Positions 7,900 to 17,281 of a stretch of DNA of 64,000 nt are shown here, piece by piece. The notes under the pieces are model-generated. The model was not told the origin of the DNA, did no database searches, and worked only from the letters and a program-made list of their open reading frames with translations. The stretch comes from Novosphingobium sp. (lineage in GTDB: Bacteria; Pseudomonadota; Alphaproteobacteria; Sphingomonadales; Sphingomonadaceae). A program made the position numbers and the translations under genes. How positions within the stretch are numbered: position 1 is the first letter of the stretch; every line of letters starts with the position of its first letter. The stretch lies in assembly GCF_027486195.1 (NCBI RefSeq), contig NZ_JAIXPP010000020.1, positions 1-64,000 of the forward strand, given 5' to 3'.

Positions 7900-10281
7900 A
7901 TGAAGTACAATCACATGCTTGCCCTGCTTCTGGCCGGCGCAGCGACGATCGCAATGACGCCTATCGCCAATGCGCAGGCCGGGACTCCGGCCATTAACGC
8001 AGCGGCTCCGGTCGAAGCTGGGGCTGAAGCAGGTATTGATCAGTCGGGGCCGATCGTTGTGACGGCGCAGCGCCGCTCAGAGAACACGCTTGCCGTGCCG
8101 GTGTCGGTGTCGGTGCTCCGGTCGGACGCGCTGTCGGACTTTCAGGCCGCCGGTGCCGATACATTGCTGTCGCTGTCTGGCCGCGTGCCCGGGCTCTATG
8201 TCGAATCGACCACCGGCCGCATCTTTCCGCGCTTTTACATTCGCGGGCTGGGAAACATCGATTTTTACCTCGGTGCATCGCAGCCTGTTTCGATCATTCA
8301 GGATGATGTGATCGGTGAGCACGTTGTGCTCAAATCCAACCCGGCATACGATATTGCGCAGGTAGAGGTCCTGAAAGGGCCGCAAGGCTCGCTGTTCGGC
8401 CGCAACACGACCGCCGGCATCGTCAAGTTCGACACAGAGCAGCCGAGCCAGAGCTGGCGCGGGCAGGGTTCGTTCAGCTGGGGTACGTACAACAGCATCA
8501 ACGCAGATGCCGGGGTCGGTGGTCCCCTCAACAGCAGCGGCAGCCTCAGCTTCCGCCTCTCCGGGCTTTACCAGCACCGCGATGACTGGATCAGCAATGT
8601 CTACACCGGCCCTTCGGACGACGGCACGAAGCCGGGGCGCAACGTGATGGGCGGCTTCACCGAGCGCGATGCGCGGCTGCAGATCCTCGCCAAGCCGAGC
8701 GATACGGTCACGCTTCGCCTTTCCGGGCACGTGCGCGACTACGACGGTACCGCCTCAATCTTCTACCGTGGCTCGATCCAGCAGGGCACAAGCGCCGTTC
8801 CTGCCTCGTTCAGCCGCCGGATCGTCTCCTACGACGAAGCCAACAACAACCCGCAGGCCTACAAGACGCACGGCATATCCCTGAAGGCAGACATTGATCT
8901 CGGATTTGCGACGCTGACCTCGATCACGGCATGGGAGCAGGCGTCCGGATATAGCCGCGGCGATACCGACGGCGGCGCGGCCGCGGATTTCGGCGGCACA
9001 CCGCCCAACATATGCGCGGCCGGGTGCGGCCAGTCGCAGGGCCGCCTGCGCGGGCTCGACCAATGGAGCGAGGAAGTGCGCCTCGCCAGCCCGAATGAAG
9101 GGCCATTCAAATGGCAGATTGGCGGGATCTACTTCGATTCGCGCGACCGTACGGAGTTTGCGCAGCGCTCGTTCTTCCTCACAAGCAATGTGCTGGGGAC
9201 CGCGCCGAACCCCAATAACTTCGTGGTCTTGCGCAATGCGAACACCAGCTGGGCGGTGTTCGGGCAGGCCAGCTATGACCTGACCGACAAACTGATCGTG
9301 ACCGGCGGCGTGCGGGTCACCAACGATATCCGCAACACCCGGCTGCTGCAAAACCCCAACTTCACGCGCCTGGCGGTGCCGGCGACCGCGCCGACCTCAT
9401 CCTATGCCTGTGGCGCCGCGACCGACTGCCGCCTCTCCGACACGCAGCCGAGCTGGGACGCCAGCCTGCTCTACCGCATCTCGCCCGATGCCAGCGTCTT
9501 CGCGCGCTATGCGAGGGGTTTCCGCGGGCCGACGATCCAGGGTCGATCGGCGGTGTTTGCCTCGGCCTATTCGACGGCCAATTCGGAAAGGAACACCAGC
9601 TACGAAATCGGCTTCAAGGCCGCGCCGCTGGGTGACCGGTTCAGCTTCAGCGTCGCCGGGTTTTACTACACGGTCGATGACATCCAGCTGAACGGCAACG
9701 ACAGCAACGGCAACGGCGTGCTCTTCAACGGCGACAAGGGGAAGGGTTACGGCATCGAGACCGAGTTCTCGGCGCGCCCCGTACCCAATCTGCAGCTCAA
9801 TGCCGGGCTCTCCATCCTTCACACCGAAATCGAGGCGCCGAACATCTACGCGCAGGTCGGCGCGGCGCGCGGTGTGCTCTCGCAGACCGTGCTTAATCCG
9901 ACCGTCCGCGTGGGGAACAACTTCTATGCGCTGATCGACGGCAATCCGTTCCCCAACGCGCCTGCCTACAACGTCAACCTGAGCGCGCGGTACGACTTCC
10001 CGCTCGGGGGCCGGAGCAAGCTGTTTGTCGCGAGCGACTTCAATCTGCAGGGACCGACGAACTTTGTGCTTTACCGTACGGTGGAATACCGGGCGGACGG
10101 CAACTATGAACTGGGCGGCAAGGTCGGCTACGCGTTTGGGCGTTACGAGATCGCCGCTTTTGCCCGCAACCTCACCAACCGGAAGAACCTGATCGGCGTG
10201 ATCGATACCTCGAACTACCGGGCGGGCATCTACAACGATCCGCGCATCATCGGCGTGATGCTGACCGGCTCGTTCCGCTGA
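7900..10281 (+). CDS. TonB-dependent outer-membrane receptor
   Basis: 793 residues. A signal peptide (MKYNHMLALLLAGAATIA..., cleavage likely after 'ANAQA') is followed by a TonB-box-like 'PIVVTAQRR' and a plug domain ('LSGRVPGLYVESTTGRIFPRFYIRGLG', 'VEVLKGPQGSLFGRNTTAGIV'). A 22-strand barrel follows, ending '...PRIIGVMLTGSFR' with a terminal aromatic/Arg. This layout is the CirA/FecA-like sphingomonad group, whose members take up many plant or aromatic compounds besides iron chelates, so the ligand cannot be named. The gene is divergent from btaA with about 212 bp between starts; the Pho-box-like site there faces btaA. The ribosome site is weak (AGGAACG, long spacing). Confidence 0.9.
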   Translation: MKYNHMLALLLAGAATIAMTPIANAQAGTPAINAAAPVEAGAEAGIDQSGPIVVTAQRRSENTLAVPVSVSVLRSDALSDFQAAGADTLLSLSGRVPGLYVESTTGRIFPRFYIRGLGNIDFYLGASQPVSIIQDDVIGEHVVLKSNPAYDIAQVEVLKGPQGSLFGRNTTAGIVKFDTEQPSQSWRGQGSFSWGTYNSINADAGVGGPLNSSGSLSFRLSGLYQHRDDWISNVYTGPSDDGTKPGRNVMGGFTERDARLQILAKPSDTVTLRLSGHVRDYDGTASIFYRGSIQQGTSAVPASFSRRIVSYDEANNNPQAYKTHGISLKADIDLGFATLTSITAWEQASGYSRGDTDGGAAADFGGTPPNICAAGCGQSQGRLRGLDQWSEEVRLASPNEGPFKWQIGGIYFDSRDRTEFAQRSFFLTSNVLGTAPNPNNFVVLRNANTSWAVFGQASYDLTDKLIVTGGVRVTNDIRNTRLLQNPNFTRLAVPATAPTSSYACGAATDCRLSDTQPSWDASLLYRISPDASVFARYARGFRGPTIQGRSAVFASAYSTANSERNTSYEIGFKAAPLGDRFSFSVAGFYYTVDDIQLNGNDSNGNGVLFNGDKGKGYGIETEFSARPVPNLQLNAGLSILHTEIEAPNIYAQVGAARGVLSQTVLNPTVRVGNNFYALIDGNPFPNAPAYNVNLSARYDFPLGGRSKLFVASDFNLQGPTNFVLYRTVEYRADGNYELGGKVGYAFGRYEIAAFARNLTNRKNLIGVIDTSNYRAGIYNDPRIIGVMLTGSFR

Positions 10282-10309
10282 CTGAAAGGCGGACCGATAA
10301 GGCCCAGAG

Positions 10310-10348
10310 CGGCATGGCTACGGCGCAGCCCGATCCGTAGCCATGCCG
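10310..10348 (+). terminator. Strong hairpin after the TonB receptor gene
   Basis: CGGCATGGCTACGG at 10310-10323 pairs perfectly with CCGTAGCCATGCCG at 10335-10348 across an 11-base loop, 29 bases after the receptor stop. There is no T-tract, so it may act as a 3' end stabiliser or a factor-assisted terminator and not a classic intrinsic one. Confidence 0.55.
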
Positions 10349-11942
10349 TACGGGTGCGCTGGTGCGAGCGAGTTCGTCCACCGGCGGTCACTCTCCGCCA
10401 GCCCATCATTGTCCGATCGTTGCGCCGGTTTTGAAGCGGCCTGCTGGCTCGGCGATTGCCTCCTGCGCCTGTTGCCTAGCCGCGTTCCGGACGCAACCTC
10501 ATCAGCGCGCCAGGGCGCCGCTGTCGGCTGCAATAGCCGCAATTTTCGCGCGGACAGCGACGCACGCCGGAAATATCATGTAGCAATCCTCCAGACAGCC
10601 GGTCATCATCGAGGCCTCTCGCGGCGCCCGGCACCAATGCAGGGCGACAAGCAGGCAGAGCGTGGCATTGAGCCGGTCCTGGTCCGCCTTCGCCGGGGCA
10701 GCACGCTCTGTTTCGGCAGTGCACCAGCGGGCTACCTCGACTGCGCCGAACGCATCGAACGCCTTGCCGCGGCCGCAGCCACGGCCTGCCAATCCGAGTT
10801 GCGGCACGTTTTCCGGCGAGCGGGATTGTAGCGGTGCGCCGCCAGCCGAGCGAGGAACGTGAGATCAGCTGGGTAGTGCGCCGCATTTCGGCGCATCCGC
10901 GACGCCCGAATACGATCACGACTATAACCGACAGATCTATTCGCTTAACGGCCTGACCTACTACTGAGTGCACGCGGCGTGGGGCGGAAGCGCGTCAGGC
11001 TACCTTGGCGGTCGGGGCGCATTCCGTCCACTTCAACCGGACAGAGAATTGCGGCAGGTCCCCAGCAGTTCAGCCCATGGTTCACGAGTATGCCTTGCCC
11101 GGCGAAGAGCATCGATGGGGTCTCTAAGGCAGCGTAAATAGACAGATAAAATCTAAAACTGCTACTATCGCCCGCATACTTTAGTAAATTTAAATATTAT
11201 ATATTGCATTTCTTGTAAAAAGTATTTTCAATATTTTTCCAGCGGCTTTAAAACGTTCGTCATTGTATTAGTAAAGTTACTAAAATTTAGAGCGCGCGCT
11301 ACACAGTCTGATCGACCCTTAATTGTGAGGGTACTGCTGAAATGAGCTACGCTTGTGAAAAGCGCCGTTGTCGTATCCTCACTCCCCGCAAGCCGCAAGT
11401 CCGCTATCGGCTCACGCTCGCCGATCCTAGGTTACTATCTTCCGCCTCGCGGACGACCGGTTTATCCGATACCCGTCATTGGCAGACTGGCAAGGAAATG
11501 ACCGCATTGTCCCAATCTTTGCCATTCCTATTGCGCCGTCGGCACACGAGCGTGTCGCAAGATTCAACCAGCGCGATTCGTGCAGGGCAAGACGGCAGTA
11601 GGGGGACTTCTTCCCGACCGCACGGAACATAGAAAAATGTTTTGGGGGCATAAATGGGGGCACAAAGCAATTATTGAAGAATTTTTACTATTATTATCAG
11701 ATATTTAGATCAATAAATTGAGTCCTCTTCTGGCACCACTACCCCCTTAAGCGGCTGAAGAGCCAGGGGAGTTCGCGCGAGAGCGCTTGATCTCGCTCAA
11801 CAATCGTGTCCGAAAAATCGGCGTCCGGTCCCTTCATTCCTGTGGGATCGCCGTGTCCGCAGGAATCGGCACCTCAAGCCTAGGCTCTTCTCGTCGATTG
11901 TCTGGGCGCACCTGATCGACACCCCCAGCCTCTTGCGCAATC
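10349..11942. other. Gene-poor 1.6-kb stretch with an AT-rich core
   Basis: No open frame here has convincing composition, a ribosome site or recognisable domains. A short open stretch on the plus strand ending at the TGA 10965-10967 (last residues DYNRQIYSLNGLTYY) is rich in Tyr/Asp and looks like a possible decayed gene end, but nothing upstream continues it. About 11130-11310 and 11640-11720 are strongly AT-rich against a GC-rich background. This may be eroded DNA or old inserted DNA; no transposase, integrase or tRNA is visible. Confidence 0.5.
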
Positions 11943-11963
11943 CCGTATACTTGTAATCGACAA
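11943..11963 (+). promoter_or_regulatory. Weak composite GntR operator-like site before the SDR gene
   Basis: CCGTATACTT, one base, then TAATCGACAA. The layout matches the composite sites at 13760, 21241 and 24282 (a GNATNC-centred decamer, one base, then a TTGTCGACAA-like decamer), here with several mismatches. It lies about 37 bases before the SDR start. Tentative, supported mainly by the three better sites. Confidence 0.4.
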
Positions 11964-12002
11964 TCTTCTACCGACCATGCGTTTGCTCGGTGGAGAGGTA
12001 TG

Positions 12003-12779
12003 ATGGCGCTGACGGATAATGTACCCGGTCTCCTCAGCGGAGAAGTGGCCGTTGTAACGGGTGGGGGCCAAGGAAATGGAAGGGCAATTGCGAGGGGACT
12101 CGCAAAATCCGGTGCGTTCGTGTGGGTCGGGGATATTGATCTGGCGATGGCGCAGGAGACGGTAGCGTTGATCCAGCAAGACGGACAACATGGCGCCGCG
12201 CTTGCATGGGACATCAGCGATCCTGACCAATCAATCAAGGCGGCAAAGTCAATCCGAGCGGCTGGATCGCCAGTGTCCATTCTGGTGAACAATGCCGGGA
12301 TCGAAGCGCGCGGAAGTTCGGGCGAAGGCGATTATCAGGAAGTCTGGGCCAAGGTGCTGGATGTCAACCTCAATGGCACGATGCGGGTAACCGAGGCGCT
12401 TGGCGATCAGCTCGCCGAGCGGCGGGGGAGCATCATCAATATCGTTTCAGTGCAGGCGTTTGTGGCCTTGCAGGCGCATGCGTCGGCCTATGCCGTATCG
12501 AAGGGTGCGATTGCGCAATATACCCGATCACTTGCGATCGAGCTCGCGCCATCAGGCATTCGGGTCAATGCGATTGCGCCTGGCTTTTTTGAGACCCGGA
12601 TGACCGCGGGCGCCCGGTCAAATCCGGAAGCGATGTCGAAATTTCTGGCGCGGATACCCATGCAGCGGTTTGCTGATCCGGCTGAGCTGGCAGGCCCGGT
12701 GCTGTTTTTGGCCTCCGCTCTATCCAGCTACATGACCGGCACAGTGCTCGCTGTGGACGGCGGGTTGCTGGCAAATTGA
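12003..12779 (+). CDS. SDR-family NAD(P)-dependent oxidoreductase
   Basis: 258 residues from ATG 12003 (259 from the adjacent ATG 12000); GGAGAGG ending at 11997 favours the second ATG. Classical short-chain dehydrogenase: nucleotide motif TGGGQGNG, 'NNAG', catalytic Ser in 'NIVSVQ', then YAVSK (Tyr about 163, Lys about 167) and a C-terminal 'MTGTVLAVDGGLLAN'. It should oxidise or reduce a hydroxyl/keto group on a small substrate in the cytoplasm; specificity cannot be read. It is the first gene of the regulated catabolic locus, followed by the GntR gene 126 bp downstream. Confidence 0.88.
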   Translation: MALTDNVPGLLSGEVAVVTGGGQGNGRAIARGLAKSGAFVWVGDIDLAMAQETVALIQQDGQHGAALAWDISDPDQSIKAAKSIRAAGSPVSILVNNAGIEARGSSGEGDYQEVWAKVLDVNLNGTMRVTEALGDQLAERRGSIINIVSVQAFVALQAHASAYAVSKGAIAQYTRSLAIELAPSGIRVNAIAPGFFETRMTAGARSNPEAMSKFLARIPMQRFADPAELAGPVLFLASALSSYMTGTVLAVDGGLLAN

Positions 12780-12806
12780 GGGCATGATGCCGCCAATGCC
12801 CTGACC

Positions 12807-12819
12807 GCCAATGATTGGC
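12807..12819. repeat. Short perfect palindrome between SDR and gntR genes
   Basis: GCCAATGATTGGC, six-base arms around a central G, about 30 bases after the SDR stop and 87 bases before the regulator start. It could be a weak terminator stem or an operator; nothing decides between them. Confidence 0.3.
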
Positions 12820-12905
12820 AGACCTATCCGAAAACAGTCCGGTGTGGTTATCCTGCGTAACAGTCCGTTGCGAGCGGATTCGTCCATGAAGAAAGGGAAG
12901 CAGCC

Positions 12906-13664
12906 TTGGCCAACGTAACGCGGGAACCGAAAGGATCGAAGCCCCGCTCCGCCCCGCGATCCGCAACGACGCCTGGCGACGGGCCTTCACGCGGCTTTAG
13001 TTCGGTCAAGGTCTACGAGGCTTTGCGCAAGGATATCCTTGAGCTGAACATCCAGCCAGGCACCCTGCTTGACGAGACCGAGCTTGCGGAACGTTTCGGC
13101 TTGTCGCGCTCACCGGTGCGCGAGGCGCTGGTGCGGCTTTCGGCCGAAGGTCTGGTCAAGGTCCTGCGCAATCGCAGTTCGATTGTGGCACCGTTCGATA
13201 TCACCACCGTGCAGCATCACCTGACCGCCATCGACCTGCTCTATCGCGCTACGGCGCGGCTTGCAGCACTCAATCGCACGCAGGCTCAACTCGAAGCCTT
13301 GCAGGCGATGATCAAGCGGCATGCAACCGGCTTTGGCAGCTCCGATGGCCTGCAGCTTGTTCAAAACAATCGGGAGTTTCATGTCGCAATCGCGGAAGCC
13401 GGCGGCAATTCCATCTTCGTCACCTGGATCGCAACGCTGCTGGACCAGGGGCAGCGCCTGATGGGAATGTACGCGACCGATGTCGGGCCTGAGCGCCCGG
13501 ATGCCCTGCTGGACGATCACAGAGCTATCGTTGCGGCAATCGCGGCCGGCGATGCCGATGGCGCGGAAGGCGCCGCGCGCCAGGATGCGGCCGTCCTTTC
13601 AAGCCAGCTGAAGGCGCATATGTTCCGCCAGCAATTGGCCGAACTCGACGTCGGCAAGCGCTAG
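12906..13664 (+). CDS. GntR-family transcriptional regulator (FadR/FCD subfamily)
   Basis: 252 residues from a TTG at 12906, chosen because AAAGGGAAG lies five bases upstream; the nearby ATG 12886 is out of frame. A basic, disordered lead of about 35 residues precedes the winged helix-turn-helix (LDETELAERFGLSRSPVREALVRLSAEGLV, about residues 57-85), followed by an all-helical FCD ligand domain ('LVQNNREFHVAIAEAGGNSIFV', 'DDHRAIVAAIAAGDADGAEGAARQD'). Such proteins are usually ligand-released repressors of catabolic genes. Composite TTGNATNCAA-containing sites before neighbouring transcription units suggest it controls the whole 12-30 kb locus. Confidence 0.9.
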   Translation: MANVTREPKGSKPRSAPRSATTPGDGPSRGFSSVKVYEALRKDILELNIQPGTLLDETELAERFGLSRSPVREALVRLSAEGLVKVLRNRSSIVAPFDITTVQHHLTAIDLLYRATARLAALNRTQAQLEALQAMIKRHATGFGSSDGLQLVQNNREFHVAIAEAGGNSIFVTWIATLLDQGQRLMGMYATDVGPERPDALLDDHRAIVAAIAAGDADGAEGAARQDAAVLSSQLKAHMFRQQLAELDVGKR

Positions 13665-13759
13665 CCGCACCTCCAAAGGAACCGCTTGGCCGACTGCGGC
13701 CGCGTCGCAATTTTTTGCGAATTGGCCCTATCCATAACGCATCCAGAATTGTATTTATG

Positions 13760-13780
13760 TTGGATGCAAGTTGTCGACAA
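13760..13780 (+). promoter_or_regulatory. Composite operator-like site between gntR and flavoprotein genes
   Basis: TTGGATGCAA (13760-13769), one base, then the perfect palindrome TTGTCGACAA (13771-13780). The first decamer fits TTGNATNCAA, close to known FadR/VanR-type operators. A second inverted repeat, GCATCCA at 13739-13745 with TGGATGC at 13761-13767, overlaps it. It lies 63 bases before the flavoprotein start. The same composite recurs at 21241 and, inverted, at 24282. Confidence 0.65.
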
Positions 13781-13842
13781 ATGCTCAGAGACCAGTGAAT
13801 CTGCCACGTCGGATCGCTCGCTCCGGGGCCGGGTGAACTGCC

Positions 13843-15561
13843 ATGGATGAGGCGTTCGACGTCCTTGTGGTGGGATCGGGCGCTGGCGGGCTGGCGGCCG
13901 CTGCCACCGCCGCGCTGATGGGTGCGCGCGTGCTTGTGCTCGAAAAGGGAGACCGGATCGGGGGAACATCAGCGACATCCGGTGGGGAAATCTGGATACC
14001 CCGCAGCCGACAGGCCATCGCAGCCGGCATCGCGGACGGCGCGGACGCCGTGGAGACCTATATCCGGTCGGTAGCGGGAGACGACTTCAATGTCGCGCGC
14101 GCGCGCCGCTTCATCGACGCCGCGCCCGATGCCTTGGCCTTCTTCGAGCGCCATGCCGATCTCCGCTATGCCCTGATGCCCGGCTCGCCCGACTATCATT
14201 CCGAACGCCCTGGCGCATGTCCTGGCGGGCGCTCGCTCGCGGCGGAGCCGTTCGATGGGCGGCGGCTGGGCGCATCGTTCGAACTGGTACGCAGGCCGCT
14301 CGAGAACGCCTTGATCGCTGGCGGAACATCCGTCTGCACGCGGCTCGATGTTCCGCGCCTGCTCATGGCCGGCAAACGGCCACGCGATGCGGTCTATGCG
14401 GCGGGGCTTGTCGCACGCAGCTGGCGTGATCGATTGGCGGGCTACAGTCGCGGCACCCGGATGACCAATGGCAATGCGCTGGTAGGCCGATTGCTGCTGA
14501 GCTTGCTGGAAACCGGCGTCGAAATCCGGCTCGGCCATGAAGTGACAGGCTTGCACATGGTGGACGGCCGCGTGGATGGCGTGGACGTCAGCGCAGGCGG
14601 GCGCATGGCAAGGCTGCGCGCCAAGCGGGGTGTGATCCTCGCTGCCGGTGGCTTTTCCCATAGCGACGTGCTGAAAACGCAGCTCTTTCTCCATGTTGCG
14701 CGGGGGCAGGACCATGAGTCCCTCCCCCCCGCGACCAACACCGGCGATTCCATCAGGATCGCAAAGCGTGTCGGAGCGGGCGATCCTGCCAGCATGAAGC
14801 AACCGGCGGCGTGGGCCCCCGTTTCCCGCGTTCCCACTGCCGAAGGCCGCACCGCGCCATGGCCGCACTTCGGCGACAAGGGCAAACCCGGTGTGATCGC
14901 GGTAGACTGGCAAGGTCGGCGCTTCGTCAACGAAGCGGATTCCTACCACGCCTTTGTCGCCGCCATGCTCGCTGCAAGTAACGCATCATACGCCCCCGCC
15001 GCGTGGCTGATCGCCGATCACCGGGCCTTGCGCGCCTATGGGCTTGGCGCGGTCAGGCCCTACCCCTGGCGCCTTCAGCCTCACCTCCGGTCCGGCTATC
15101 TGCAGCAGGGCGGAACGATCGCGGAGCTCGCGTCGCGGATCGGTATCGATGCCGCCGCGCTCGGGAGAACGATTGCCGATTTCAATCGCCATGCCGCCGA
15201 TGGTCGCGATCCGCAGTTCGGGCGCGGAGAAAGCCTGTTCAATCGTCGCAGCGGTGATCCTGCGTGGACCCCGAACCCGTCCCTCGCCCCCCTGGACAAG
15301 GCACCCTTCTACGCGCTGCGGGTCTTGCCTGCCGATATCGGAACCTTTGCGGGCTTGCCGACCGACGAACATGCCCGCGTTCTGGGCACTTCGGGCGCAC
15401 CGGTCGATGGCCTTTACGCAGTCGGCAACGATGCGGCGACGCTGTTCGGCGGTGATTATCCCGCCGCCGGGATCACGCTGGGGCCAGCCCTGACATTCGG
15501 CTATGTCGCCGCACGCCATGCGCTCGGGGCCGGTTGGCCGGCGAACGACGATTGGGGCTGA
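13843..15561 (+). CDS. FAD-dependent oxidoreductase, 3-ketosteroid-delta1-dehydrogenase-like
   Basis: 572 residues. N-terminal dinucleotide fold 'VLVVGSGAGGLAAAATAALMG' with the acidic 'VLVLEKG', then 'GGTSATSGGEIWIP', which is diagnostic for the flavocytochrome c/KstD superfamily. The C terminus 'GLYAVGNDAATLFGGDYPAAGITLGPALTFGYVAARHA' is very close to the KstD FAD-closing motif. KstD enzymes introduce a double bond next to a ring ketone; related enzymes desaturate other cyclic ketones. With no other steroid-degradation gene in the window, a steroid substrate is not established. An operator-like site precedes the gene, tying it to the neighbouring regulon. Confidence 0.82.
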   Translation: MDEAFDVLVVGSGAGGLAAAATAALMGARVLVLEKGDRIGGTSATSGGEIWIPRSRQAIAAGIADGADAVETYIRSVAGDDFNVARARRFIDAAPDALAFFERHADLRYALMPGSPDYHSERPGACPGGRSLAAEPFDGRRLGASFELVRRPLENALIAGGTSVCTRLDVPRLLMAGKRPRDAVYAAGLVARSWRDRLAGYSRGTRMTNGNALVGRLLLSLLETGVEIRLGHEVTGLHMVDGRVDGVDVSAGGRMARLRAKRGVILAAGGFSHSDVLKTQLFLHVARGQDHESLPPATNTGDSIRIAKRVGAGDPASMKQPAAWAPVSRVPTAEGRTAPWPHFGDKGKPGVIAVDWQGRRFVNEADSYHAFVAAMLAASNASYAPAAWLIADHRALRAYGLGAVRPYPWRLQPHLRSGYLQQGGTIAELASRIGIDAAALGRTIADFNRHAADGRDPQFGRGESLFNRRSGDPAWTPNPSLAPLDKAPFYALRVLPADIGTFAGLPTDEHARVLGTSGAPVDGLYAVGNDAATLFGGDYPAAGITLGPALTFGYVAARHALGAGWPANDDWG

Positions 15562-15571
15562 TCGGGGCCCT

Positions 15572-17281
15572 TCAGGCGGTCTGACCGGCAACCCAGCGAT
15601 CAACACTGGCGGCGAGGACTGCAAGCGGGGCGGGCCCGACTGCCATGAGGCAATCATGGAAATCACGCAGGCGAAACCGCGATCCCAGCCGCCGCGCGGC
15701 ATCATCGCGCATCTGGCGGATCGACATATTGCCGATCTGGTACGACAGCGCCTGCCCCGGATAGCCGATATAGCGATCCACTTCTGTGGCGAGCGTTTCC
15801 TCCGGCAAGTTCAGATGACCCATCATGTAGGCGACCGCCACCTCGCGGCTCCAGCCTTTCCAATGAATGCCCGTATCCACGACCAGCCGCACGGCGCGCC
15901 ACAGCTCTGACTCGTAGACGCCGTAGCGCCGCGCGGGTGTGTCATAGAGATCGATATCGTGGCCAAGGCTCTCACTATAGACCGCCCAGCCCTCGACCGA
16001 GGCCATATTGCGGTATGCGCCGTGGCGGCGGAACGCGGGCAGTCCCGGAATTTCCTGCGCCAGCGCCACGTGCATGAGATGGCCGGGCCACGCCTCATGC
16101 AGCGCCAGCGGAATGTGCATATAGGCCGGCAGGCGCTCCGGCAGCGAGGTCACCCAATGGATACCCGGTGCGGACCGGTCCGCGGGCGCGGGCTGCGCAT
16201 AAGCAGGCGGGAGGCGCACCGAGAGCGCCTCGGGAATGCTCTTCACACCGTAAGTGGAGCGGGGCACTCGCCCGAACAAGTCCGGAATTCGGCCGTCGAT
16301 CTGCTTCGAGAGGCATTCGATCCGCTCCCTCAGCGCGTCGGCGCTCGGCGCGATCTGGGCCGGGTCTGCCGAAAGCGCCTGTCGAAACCCGGCGAGGTCA
16401 TCCGCAAACCCTGCATCGCTGGCGGCCTCAGTGCAAAGTGCGGTCAGGCGGGCGACTTCCTCCAGCCCCATCGCATGGATCGCGTCAGGTTCGGCATCGG
16501 TCGAAGCGAAATGCTCGATCAGATAGCGATACCAGCCTTCACCCGCAGGCGCGTCGGTGCAGGCGATCGTCTCGCGCGCGGAATCGCCGCCAAGCTCGTC
16601 CGCCATGAACCGCGCGAGGTTGGCCAGCGCCGGGTGAACGCCATCCTCAACCGCCGCGAGCGCCTGCGCTGCTTGCGACGTGCAGGGGTCTGGCCGGCGT
16701 TCAATCCGGCGAAACGGGGCCATGTAGCTACTGTCACCCGGCGCGGCGGAAATGGTGCCCGCAATCTGGGCCATGGCCCGGTCGATCACGATGCGCGGCC
16801 AGCGAATGCCGAGGTCCCGTCCCGCCCGGAGCGACTCCTTGATCCCCTCCAGCGCCGCTTCCACGCCCAGCAGGCGGTCCGCGTACCGCTCGGCGCTGTC
16901 ACTGTCCGAAAGCGAGGTGGCGCCCAGCGCAGACCCCAGCGTAAATTCGATGCCGAGAGGATAGAGCGAGGGCCTGAGATCGGCATGAACGGCGAGCGCA
17001 TCGTCCAGCGCTTTGAGATCGCGGGCCAGCATGTCGCGCGTGGCCAGTTGGGTCGGATCGAGCTCGTCCTGCGGAATGGCGGCCAGTTCGGCTAGCATCC
17101 CTCGCGCCGTAGCGGCGCGGCGCACATGATCGGCAGGAGCCTCGCGGAAGACGATGTCGCTTTCGACCGTCGCGCCGCCCATCACAGCGGCGAGCGGGCG
17201 TTCCTCGCACTGGAAATCCCAGTAGCGCGCGCAGAGGCTGTCGAGCGCCTGCGCGGCGTCGGTTTGCTGGGAATCAGGCAA
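15572..17281 (-). CDS. DUF885-family putative metallopeptidase
   Basis: 569 residues from a TTG at 17281 preceded by GGAGGAC; this start overlaps the end of the upstream gamma-glutamyltransferase-like gene by eight bases. The frame is open further 5' but only as a shadow. DUF885 signature: HEAWPGHLMH (His395, His401) and downstream EGWAVYSE (Glu about 430), a gluzincin-like zinc-binding pattern. No signal peptide is seen, so it is probably cytoplasmic. DUF885 members are mostly uncharacterised; hydrolysis of a peptide or amide bond is inferred from fold and from the operon partners (S9 peptidase, gamma-glutamyltransferase-like). Confidence 0.8.
   Translation of the reverse strand: MPDSQQTDAAQALDSLCARYWDFQCEERPLAAVMGGATVESDIVFREAPADHVRRAATARGMLAELAAIPQDELDPTQLATRDMLARDLKALDDALAVHADLRPSLYPLGIEFTLGSALGATSLSDSDSAERYADRLLGVEAALEGIKESLRAGRDLGIRWPRIVIDRAMAQIAGTISAAPGDSSYMAPFRRIERRPDPCTSQAAQALAAVEDGVHPALANLARFMADELGGDSARETIACTDAPAGEGWYRYLIEHFASTDAEPDAIHAMGLEEVARLTALCTEAASDAGFADDLAGFRQALSADPAQIAPSADALRERIECLSKQIDGRIPDLFGRVPRSTYGVKSIPEALSVRLPPAYAQPAPADRSAPGIHWVTSLPERLPAYMHIPLALHEAWPGHLMHVALAQEIPGLPAFRRHGAYRNMASVEGWAVYSESLGHDIDLYDTPARRYGVYESELWRAVRLVVDTGIHWKGWSREVAVAYMMGHLNLPEETLATEVDRYIGYPGQALSYQIGNMSIRQMRDDAARRLGSRFRLRDFHDCLMAVGPAPLAVLAASVDRWVAGQTA

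Noticed and set aside
10343..10973. Several overlapping open frames on both strands after the TonB receptor hairpin
   Set aside because: They overlap each other in five frames, with no family features; treated as non-coding.
11342..11632. A 96-codon open frame in the AT-rich gap
   Set aside because: No ribosome site, no recognisable composition, lies in an otherwise decayed region.
5701..11706. A 12-bp exact direct repeat (TATCAGATATTT) at 5701-5712 and 11695-11706 flanking btaBA and the first TonB receptor, as if attachment sites
   Set aside because: Both lie in AT-rich DNA, where a 12-bp match over 6 kb is expected by chance; there is no integrase or tRNA.
13843..15561. Steroid degradation from the KstD-like flavoprotein
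   Set aside because: None of the other ring-degradation genes (such as kshA, hsaC or hsaD types) is present; the family also handles other cyclic ketones.
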